From contig OX387184.1 of NCBI GenBank assembly GCA_947561395.2, forward strand, positions 9,776,205-9,840,204: DNA of 64,000 nucleotides, written 5' to 3'. Source of the stretch: Buxus sempervirens. Taxonomy: Eukaryota > Streptophyta > Magnoliopsida > Buxales > Buxaceae. A model generated the notes under the pieces. That model searched no databases and was not told where the DNA came from. It worked only from the letters and a program-made list of their open reading frames with translations. The translations under genes and the position numbers were made by a program. Of the stretch, positions 54,849 through 64,000 are shown one piece after another (position 1 is the first letter of the stretch; each line of letters opens with the position of its first letter).

Positions 54849-57800
54849 TCAGTCTTCAGAATCGAAATTTTCGTCATCTTTCATGTACTTCTCTTGCACA
54901 GCTGCTACCGTGCAACTTTATTGTCAAGAAAATAACTTTATAAAGACCCAACTAATCATCTTATATTTCACCAAGACGGATGGTAGAAAAGATGAAAAAT
55001 AGATTGCAGATCCTCATTGACTGAAAAATGATCGATGAAAATGCATGTAGCAGCACAGTGGTTCATGAAAAATGGGTCAACCTACCATTAAGTCAAGTCC
55101 ACCAAGGAGATCTAAACCATAAGAAAACAAGGATGCTTGTCTCCAATAGTTGGAATACAGCAATTTTTTGCTAAGTAGGAACCAAATTTAAACTACCTTC
55201 ATGCATGTACAAGATATGAGTGGATCCTAGATTCAAAAATGTGTTTCCTCACTACAATGCTGAGAATTTTCAAAAGGTATGAGAAAGCCTAAGGACAAGA
55301 TCCAAGCTTACCAACAAGTAACAATGTTTTAAAAGTTCAATGAATGGATAAAAAGCAACAAAAGGACATTTCTGAAAAATTGCAGAGAATAAGAGAAGGA
55401 TATCTATAGTAATCCCAATCGATGGGACCAGCAGCAATTTTGCTGAACTCCACAGCACTCCCTTCAATGCCTGCAAAGATATACCCGTTGCTTTTGTCTA
55501 TCAGCTTCACGAGATTCCCCACACTTTCCTTGTCCTGAAAAGGGCCACAGGATTAAGAATATACACAAGAAATAGAATGATTAAAATCTAGAACGAAATG
55601 GAGAGAATCTGACATACCTGAATATCCAATGTTGTGAAGTTGACAAGACTATAGTCTTCTATTACCTCACACAGCTCTTTTGTAAGTTTCCTACAATTAC
55701 AGGAATTGTGACAATGAATACTTTGCTTTGCTTGCTCATTAGTGCCTCCAATTAATCATAGAACAGTTCATGTTTAACATGTTTATTTCCATTCCTCCAA
55801 TTAATCACAGAACAGTTGATGTTTAACATGTTAATTTCCAATCCTTATAACATTTTGTAGAATCAGATCCGGGCAGTGAGAAGGGGTGCATGACAAGATG
55901 CAACAACAAAGCCTAGTTCCTTGTAAAACAGACCATGTGATTAATATTTATGTTAAATTCCTCACAGAAACTTCCACCGCATGGACACAGGTAAGTGGCA
56001 CATGCTTCAATAATATATATCTTGTCAGTTATAGCAATGGTTTATGATAAATGTTAATTCTGCTTCCAATTTTTCTAACATTTGATTTGATATTATTTGA
56101 TATATTCTCACTGGGAGTTTGATTATGTTTGAACTGCTTCTGAGGATCTCCTTGAGCTCTATGAAAATTTTTCTTGCAGGAAACTAGTGTATGAGTAATT
56201 TATTTGAGTAGTAATGTGTATTCTAATTAATGCTAAGATGAATGTATGGCAGAACTAGAAAAGGCAAAACAAGAAATGAAGATATTTGAAAGTGGTTAGG
56301 CATATCATGCATTAGGGATAAAATTGAGGAGAGTAGGTTAAGGTAGTTTGGACATGTAAGCGGAAACCTAGAGATGCAACTATAAAGAGATGTAAGAGGA
56401 TGAATACTGAAGGGCCTAAGAAATCATGAAGAAGACCTAAAAGACATGGATGGAGTTAATAAAACAAGACTTACATAAACAGCAATTAACTGAAGATATA
56501 ATTTTTTATAAAATGGAATGGAGAAACAAGATTTGTATTGCCGACCCCACTTTAGTGGGAACTTGCTTATGTTGATTGATTTTAAGTTTAGCTCCATCTA
56601 TTTGGAAAGAAAAAATCAAGTCTCCAGTCATCAATCCAACATGGTGCATGTCATTTTTGTGTTCATGTAGGTAGCATGTATATGAAACTTCTTTATACAG
56701 AAGTTAACAAACGCAGTGGCAAGTTAGCAGGACCAAAATATTCATCCTTTGATGATCTGTGTTTATGTAATTCCATAACGACAACATAACTCTTATCAAC
56801 TGTTCAATTGTACTGTTGGCAAGTTAGCAGAACAAAAATGTTCATCCTCTGATGACCTGATGTTCATTTATGCCATAACAACAATGAAACTCTTATCAAC
56901 TGTTCCATTGTCATAATACATATTTACCAATAAATAAAATGCAAAAGTAAACCCATGTCACAAGTTATAAACCACCCCTATCCCAACCCAAAATGAAAAA
57001 TGTGATTAACTAAAACACAATTCATGCATATTAACAGTTGTAGAGGCAATGTTGGGATATAAATGATCTGTTCAGGTGTACTAAATAGCTTGCACATGGC
57101 GATTTCTTGGTATAAAAGGGGCAAGGGGTGAAGGAATCAACCCCAGATAGATGACATCAGCATCAATTGTCTTACCCCAAAAAAAAAAAAAAAATTTGTT
57201 CCTGCATTTTCTCTGATATCCATCCAGATAATGTGATGGTCAGCCAACTAGAAATACGCTCAACAAGGGCAATGATGCGGAAAGCAAACCCATCATATTG
57301 ACCTTTATTACTATAGGCTGCTTGTCTTCCAGGAATCCAACAGGGAGTTATGAATTTACTGCTCAATTTTCCTTCTTGTAGATTGTTTTCCTATGCGTTT
57401 GTTGTGGGTCTTGACAGTCTTTTCTTTCCCTTCTAAGTTTTATTGCTTATATCGTTGTTTATCAAGTTGCTTGCTATTTATAACGGGGAAAATGGATAGA
57501 CAGAATCTAGCAAATATTAAAAAAGTGCTAAATTTATTTTTGGAAAAGGTTAAATCAGTGTAGCAAGGCATTAAAAGCAAATATAGAATTCTTAAATAAT
57601 GTGTAAATGGGTTTACTTTTCATTCTAATTTATAGTTGATATACGAACCAAAACACAAACAAGAATTTAAAAAAGTTACAATAATATATAACTTGATGTT
57701 ATAAATATTGAAACAAGGTTTAAGTACTCAGTATTGGGTTTGGTATCGGCCCAGCTCGATACCGAGTTGTATCGGTCGATACTGAGAAGTATCGGCCAAT

Positions 57801-60800
57801 ACTTCTGAAAAGACCACTAGTATCGGGAGGATACTCGGTATCAGCCGATACTTAAAACCTTGCATTGAAACCCATAAGCATTTCCATATTATTTTCACAG
57901 AAAAAAATTCCAATTTTCCACCTGTACTTAGCAGAGCGAGGATCTTGATCCAGATGATATTGTAAATAAGATAAATCTTCAACATCTGTATAGAACTCAA
58001 GGTTAAAAGCTGCAACACAGACCAACCAGCACTATCAGTAATGGGGAATAGTTATTAAAATATTGCATCAAAGTTTGAAGGGTTTCCCCACTGTTTTTGA
58101 TAGAATAGAATGCTCTGACTACACCTAGTTTTCCATAGCTTTCGATGAGGTCAATTTTTGACAAGACATTGATGTGGGGAAGTTCCAGATGTAACATGGT
58201 TGATAGTGAGAGAAGCAATGCACTCACATATTTCCCAGGGTCACTGCACAGATGCGCATCAACTAAATGCACAGCAGTCAACTGCATAAAACAAAGAGGT
58301 ACTGCTCAATTTCTGGTAAATTTGTGACCAGGAGACCAAATTTAACTGGCTTTAGTTTCTATCAAACAATATTCAAATAGACCTCGTTTAAGTATGCATA
58401 CCCGGAGGTCCAACTTCTTTATGAGTTTAGAGATTACGTTCTTGGCATTTGAGTGAAGGAAAAATAGTTCCACTTGGCCAGGACAATCAAACAAAATATA
58501 GTGGTCTGCAATGTTTGTTCATTCGTCAAGTATCATGTAACAATGACCAATTAATTACATGGATTAGTGCAAATAGAAAAATTTCGTCACAATAATGAAT
58601 GCAGGATGAATAACGCAAGTTCCATATTCTCGAACTTTTGGGGGTAAAACTTTCTAACATATCACTTTATATCAGTTTAAAGATTGCAAACAAGGTAATT
58701 AAAAGCATCAAATTTACTTCAATAAGATACTGTAAATTTACTGCCTAAATGAAACATATTATTGAGAAAATTATATATAACATAGCAACAGCTTTATCAC
58801 AGAGTTCAAACTTACAATCCATGACAAGGAAAATTATCTCTTGTCATGGATCTCCAGCACCACCAAAATAGAAAAACTTCGCAAATTGAGAATAGATGCT
58901 TGAGGACATTTATTTTATACACTAAAATTAGTAATTATACACATAACATTGATGATTTAGCATAAAAGATCCAAACTAGTAAGTGTCATTCTAGTAAGTC
59001 ATTACTCTCTGCAATGTGACAGATCTCCAGCATCGACCACAGAGAAACAGAGCAATTTGTGACTAGATGCTTGAAGGTATTTATTTTATATGGTAAAAAC
59101 TAGGAACCAGTTACACATTTTTTGCCACAAAAGGTTCCACCCAGTAATTCTAGTCTTCCTAGTTAGTCTCTACTCACCATGTGGCTGAAAGTGCAACAGA
59201 TCATGGTTTACAATTTTGCCGGCATGCTGACGAAATTTCGGTTTTTTTTTTTTTTCATCTGGCGGCACGAAACTGGGGGCCTGGCATGCTGCGAAATGTA
59301 GCAGCATGCCAGCGAAATCTGGGGAAGCTGGGAATTTCTTCCCCAGATTTCTCCAGATTAGGAAAATTTTGGGGAAATATGGCGCCATGCCAGTGAAATT
59401 TCCCCAGGCATGCCCACTCGATGGCTGATTTTGTCATTTGTTAATAGACATGCAAGTAGTAACACACAAGAGGAGCCACCCTGTGCAAACAATTGAATGC
59501 TCTAAAGGATTTTGGGCAGCCTGTGCAAACAATAGAACATCTTATTCTAACATGTCTGTGGGTGCCTACTCTTCTCATTAATTTGTTTGCTATCTGTGGG
59601 GTGTTAGACGTTTTGTGGGAGGTTCAGCTCTATGAGGATAGGAATGTAGAGGTAGTTGGGTGGTGACCGATACCCCCTTATAGGCGTGCTATTTTGTATT
59701 ATTCTCCTCCTCTTTATATATATAATTTTCATTAATGATATAAAAAAAAAAGAGGAAGTGGATTATGGCGGTGAGAAAAAATTCAGAACCCAGGTCTCTG
59801 AAGTTGAGTCCCGATGGACTGGAAGACAAACCAAAATTCATGCAATTTAGTGCATCTAATTACGGTAACAGCAACTTAGTACTATAATTTTCATCCAAAT
59901 ATGAAATTTGGTAAAATTGAAAGCAACTGGTATTTCAGTGTTGAGAACAGACGTAAGCATACAACCCCATGTGATGAGTAAACGATATCAATTGTGCATT
60001 TGAAAAGGCAAGACAGTCTGGTGAACCATTCCGGACAAGAAACCTTGTGAGAGATGCATCCACATGTGCAGGTTATTGGAGAACCCCACTTGTTTACATC
60101 TAGATCCAGTTTACTCCACCCCTTGATACAAATTCTAAACCCTAAAAACATTAAACACTCAGTAAAGAGGCCCCTATAAAATATAATGTGAAGGAACTTA
60201 AAGTTGTTCAAAACTACTTTAGCTGTTAGAAGTAATCTATTACAAAAGCATTAATAGGACATGTAACCTATAACAAAAGGGTCCTTTGTAAAGTAGGTTG
60301 TCTGGATTGGCTAAATTATTGCTCCATGCGGTACAGAAGCCACGTCTCACCAGAAAACTGAACCTAATGATGCAGACCAGAACAAATTTAGTAAATTTAA
60401 GTAGGGCTGATACTTTTTCCATTTCCGCAATACCAGGTCACAAATAGGATGACCACATTTGACCTTGTAGTTAAAAATATTAGGGAAAAGTATCTGAAAA
60501 TTCTTAAGCAATATTTCATGTGTAAAATACCCAATAACCAAACCTACAGTCAGTCAACCGCATCACTAAGACTATCTTAAGAACTGAAACATAACATTTC
60601 AGTCTCTCATCGTCAATGAAAAGGAATAACATGAAAAAAAAAGTGCCTTACATTAAAATGAATTGATAAGACAATTTTGATCTTACATCATTGATAAAAA
60701 GGAATAAGATCACAAAAAATTTCATTGCTATAAAATTTACTATGTTTTTCTACATATTTTATTTGAGTTTTAGTTGTTTATTTTGAGCTTGTTAAGTCCT

Positions 60801-63800
60801 TTGGGTCAAGTTCTCTGGGAGTTATTGAGAAGGATAACACATATGTGGAAGCTTACTTGGAGTGCCCCACTTCTCCATGTATACCTTACAAATCATCATA
60901 GTCAAGTTTTGGAGCCAAATAAGTTTCCCAAATGACATAAAGTGCTTACAAAAGCATCATTTTTTGTATAAAACTTAATGCAAAATATCAGAAGGCCATA
61001 AACAAACATTAATTAACTATTTTTTTTTATTGGTAACACTAATTAACTATTTTATTTGTTTGATTATTTATTTATATTTGATGAGTAATGAAGATACTAT
61101 TTTAAGAATGAAGAAAAGTGTGTACAAAGAAGAAAAACGTCTCCCCAACCCATGTTACAATACATAAGAAAAAAGAACTGTGAAAGACAAGAAGTTCAGA
61201 GTATATTAACTGTTAGGCCTATAAAGGATAAGATATCATCCACACGGCTAATCCAAAGGATCCCCTGTCAAGTGGATTATCTGGATTAGCTATATCATTA
61301 TTTAATGTGACATAATGTGGTCTGTTGCAACAGCCAACTAAAGCTGCTACAACAACAGAATACCTTCCGCTATACTTACGTAGTTGCCACACCAGGTGAT
61401 GGATGAAGAATTCCATAGCGTTGTAGTTGTTCTGTTGCTCATTCTGATTCCTTAAAAATTGTTAGATATTACTTTTTATTAGTATCTAGGCTCTGATTCC
61501 CAGGTGTATCCCTTCTACCCTGCTGAACTTGCAGTATCTTGATTTTTCTCCGTTCTTCTTCATAAATATCTGGTTATACAATTCCATAACCCTTGCATAG
61601 ACCACAACCAACCTAATCATTTTCTCTTAATCTCATAACTTTGACACCTAAACCCCCCACAATCACAAATCCCATAAAGTATTCTAACCTTTTTTATGTA
61701 GATCTGCAGACCAACATCTCAAATTCAATCTGCAGAAAGGACTTGGATAACAGGCACAAAATATGTTGGATTAAGCTGTAGCTCACATGGTTGGCACAGG
61801 CACACTGCAAATAATCATAAGGTCACAATTTTGTATCCACCTTAAACACTAAATGTCCAAATTATAAGTAAGACTGAAGATAACATATACGACTGCTAAT
61901 TAGGATAAAGTCAGATCAGTAACTACACCTTACAAGTCATGATTAAATACAAGATTAACCCCAACATTTGCCCGTGATTTGCATATGATATCATCCTCAC
62001 TCATCCAAAAATTTGTAGATCAACAATAGATGTATGGATAGAACATATGAATATAGAAATCTCTCCAATTTCCATTTATGATCTTCACAGTGAGTACAAA
62101 CTTTAGAGAACAATAAGGTGCATATAAGGAACTCTAGAAAAAGCACACCATAATGAAAGGATATTGAAACACACTGACCTTTGAGAAGAGGCTTCAGTTT
62201 GGATTCCAACCAATCAATGTTTTTTTCCAAATAATCCATACAGTAGACCAGACCTAGTTAGAAATCAAACATACTTTCAGATACTTACAAATAATGGTCT
62301 AAGGCACATGTAAATACATATTGCAGTGGAATGCCATGGTTAAGTTTAAAAAAAAATTAAAATTAAAATGCACATGCTGAAGGTTGTAGAGATGGTCCAC
62401 CAAAATCATACCACTTGAGATGGTATTAAATCTCAGATGATCCTACCTAGATCATCAGACCTGTCTTGGGATTGCAAGCCACCAAGCTGGATCCTGATAT
62501 GAAAGAGCCTTCGACTTGTCCTCATCCTTAAATCATCTAGTGGCGTCAGGTGGTGTAGCTAACTCTCTGGCTTACCGTACTACTTCATTATTACTGATGC
62601 TTACAAATGCATTACCAAGCATTTATGTTGCTAATTGATGATTTTTGTTGTTTTTATGAACTCAATGTGATATGATGCCTAACAATTAAATTTTTTTGTT
62701 AACAATTCAAAAAAAACATTGTGAAGTTTTTTTTTTCTTTCTTTTTATTGATATTTTTTATCTTTTTTTTTTTACAAGTCTTCAGCTATTTCTTTCTTTC
62801 TTTTTCTCTTTTTATTTTGGGACTTCTTATTTGGAATTGGCAATTGACCACCTAATCCGTATACATATTAGCAATATAACCCATTATTGGACAAGAATGA
62901 TTCTTGATTAGATTTGGAGTTTTAACACTATGAACCAAATGCACATCCTTTGAAAGGTATGCAGCTAAGAGATCCTGTAGGCTAAAAAAGATAAGGAAAC
63001 TAAATAATTGTAAAATGGAGGTTAGGGCAATCATTGTGAAGGTTAGAATAGATAAATTGAAACCAACTATTATAAAATAGTTAGATGGTTCACGTCTTGC
63101 ACAGCAATGCAACACTACATTGTTTCAACCGATTGGTATTGTTTTTATCAACCCAATATAGCATGATAAAATATTACACTGTTTCAATTGTTCTTTAGCA
63201 GTGCTGTTAAATTTTTTATCAATCACTGTTTCAAATGTTCTTTAGCAATGCTGTTAAATTTTTTTATCAATATTTTCATTCAAATATACTTAAAGTACCT
63301 TGTAGTTCTTTTGTAACTTTTAAATAAGTTTTGACTTCTGGTTTGGGATCAGCAGATCTACTAGTATATCGGTGAGACAACTTAAGGCTGGCCTTGAACA
63401 ATCCCAGATCAAATCCTGAACATTAACATATGCCAACCAAATTTCCATCTTGTAGGACATGAACTACATAAGATTATGTAATTGTCAAATTGTGGTTAAG
63501 GCATCCTTTAGCATATCAAAGTAAAAATGTAAATGGAATATTTGGTTCATTTCGCGTGTACATGTCATGCTTCCTCGAGACTCAAGAGTATACATGATGT
63601 TCATCTTACACTTGGTAAGTTTCATATGATTACAACATTTAATTAAGGAATGTAAGTTTTCACGCAGGACTAACCTCCATTAGGACCGAGAGCATGCTCA
63701 ATCATCACATCACTGAGTTTTATGAGGTCCTCAATATTCACAGCACACTCGTAACTGTATATCATGTAAAGGAAAACCAAAGTATTTTACATACCAAAAT

Positions 63801-63910
63801 CATTCTTCTATTGGTTATGTCAAAACAAGTTAACCAACACACTGAAAATTTTAGGTGAAGGATACGGCAACGAATCATTTGCAGGATCCAGATTGATGAC
63901 AGCTACCTTC
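54849..63910 (-). CDS. QQT1: GPN-loop GTPase 2 / QQT1 (5' end outside window)
   Basis: GPN-loop GTPases help assemble and import RNA polymerase II; plant QQT1 is needed for early embryo division. Exons in the window: 63910-63866, 63754-63675, 62253-62179, 58505-58402, 58281-58125, 58009-57922, 55690-55618, 55534-55404, 54909-54849 (814 nt, about 271 residues). Seen in order: [32 protein letters not shown], the GPN loop [26 protein letters not shown], the G3 motif [23 protein letters not shown] (G4), [63 protein letters not shown]. About 30 N-terminal residues with the P-loop are missing beyond the right edge. G3 has Cys where relatives usually have Phe. Two introns are U12-type. Confidence 0.94.
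54910..55403 (-). other. U12-type AT-AC intron of QQT1 (last intron)
   Basis: Donor AG|ATATCCTTCTC, acceptor TTGCAC|GGTAGC, 494 bp. Branch-site match TTTTCTTGAC at 54923-54932 with the branch A 14 nt from the 3' end. Joining AG and G gives Arg and the conserved [12 protein letters not shown]. No GT-AG alternative keeps this reading. Confidence 0.93.
55746..55850. repeat. Tandem duplication of about 53 bp in a QQT1 intron
   Basis: CCTCCAATTAATCATAGAAC and CCTCCAATTAATCACAGAAC start two copies, each followed by AGTT.ATGTTTAACATGTT. Confidence 0.85.
56222..56585 (+). pseudogene. LINE remnant in QQT1 intron
   Basis: Degenerate C-terminal LINE sequence: VWQN-KRQNKK, EDI-KWLGI, RLR-FGHV and [17 protein letters not shown] blocks in shifting frames, then CCGACCCCACTTTAGTGGGAAC and TTGATTGATT at the 3' end. 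Closely related to the copy at 34650 but more damaged. Confidence 0.7.
56717..56912. repeat. Tandem duplication of about 98 bp in a QQT1 intron
   Basis: GGCAAGTTAGCAG.A..AAAAT.TTCATCCT.TGATGA and CTCTTATCAACTGTTC.ATTGT occur twice in a row. Confidence 0.85.
57715..57863. mobile_element. Small foldback MITE (ATCGG-rich) in QQT1 intron
   Basis: Ends CAAGGTTTAAGTACTC and, reversed, CAAGGTTTTAAGTATCGG, with many TATCGGCC/GATAC motifs inside. ATTGAAAC on both sides (57707-57714, 57864-57871), an 8-bp duplication, so hAT-type is likely. The exact end by one or two bases is uncertain. Confidence 0.7.
58506..62178 (-). other. QQT1 intron (3.7 kb)
   Basis: Largest intron of the gene in the window. 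It contains a GGCATGC-rich repetitive patch at 59215-59430 that includes CGGCACGAAACTGGGGG (compare 35381), and a probable LINE 3' tail with an A-run at 59660-59752. The rest is AT-rich with no feature recognised. Confidence 0.8.
62254..63674 (-). other. QQT1 intron (1.4 kb)
   Basis: GT-AG intron. It contains a 47-bp tandem duplication at 63177-63271 (CACTGTTTCAA.TGTTCTTTA twice) and T-rich tracts near 62730-62800. Confidence 0.8.
63755..63865 (-). other. U12-type GT-AG intron of QQT1
   Basis: Donor CC|GTATCCTTCA, acceptor ATACAG|TTACGAG, 111 bp. Branch-site match TTCCTTTAC at 63766-63774 with the branch A 12 nt from the 3' end. CC+T gives Pro and joins NDSLP to YECAV. Confidence 0.88.
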
Positions 63911-64000
63911 CTGCATGACCAGGATTATTTATTATATTGCAAATAAACTGGTCAACATTTTTTTCCTAAAAAAATATAAAAAAGGTATATATTCAAGCAA
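63911..64000 (-). other. Start of a further QQT1 intron (window edge)
   Basis: Acceptor CATGCAG|GAAGG at 63911/63910. The exon(s) carrying the P-loop lie beyond the edge. Confidence 0.75.

Overview
The window is nuclear DNA of a flowering plant. It is AT-rich, its genes are split by many introns, several introns run to kilobases, and every gene I can read has a clear land-plant counterpart. The non-genic space holds plant-type mobile elements: MITEs of Mutator, hAT and Harbinger type, 5'-truncated LINEs, and LTR-like sequence. I cannot name the species. Exon coordinates below come from reading frame, splice consensus and family resemblance, not from transcripts.

Layout, left to right. (1) 396-247, minus: first coding exon of a CSA/ERCC8 WD40 repair protein running off the left edge. 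(2) 397-5456: a 5 kb gap with nested MITEs and a LINE scrap. (3) 5457-7830, plus: TAF13, five exons, 128 aa. (4) 14108-9928, minus: a Golgi-type GH43 glycosidase, two coding exons, 466 aa. (5) 14109-19788: a gap with another nested MITE pair and a truncated LINE carrying an RNase H domain and an 18-bp target duplication. (6) 19789-27400, plus: ARL8 small GTPase, six exons, 184 aa, first intron of GC-AG type. (7) 53690-28529, minus: Rab escort protein (REP), eight exons, 587 aa, spread over 25 kb. (8) 63910-54849, minus: QQT1/GPN2 GPN-loop GTPase, nine exons in the window, 5' end beyond the right edge, with two U12-type introns, one of them AT-AC.

The most striking structure is REP intron 2 (15.7 kb). 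It holds two separate giant inverted repeats. Palindrome A (about 37164-43741) has arms of about 3.0 and 3.5 kb around a 145-bp centre. Palindrome B (44838-50104) has 2.57 and 2.61 kb arms around an 84-bp centre, and each arm has LTR-like TG...CA ends. Transcribed as REP pre-mRNA, both could fold into kilobase-long double-stranded RNA. One arm of palindrome A carries a hAT MITE with an 8-bp target duplication while the other arm keeps the empty site, so the order of events can be read.

The genes are housekeeping functions and do not form a pathway: transcription-coupled repair (CSA), basal transcription (TAF13), cell-wall glycan trimming (GH43), endolysosomal or vacuolar traffic (ARL8), Rab prenylation (REP) and RNA polymerase assembly or embryo division (QQT1). 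The interest lies in splicing (two U12 introns, one certain and one possible GC-AG intron, very small exons) and in the nested mobile elements.
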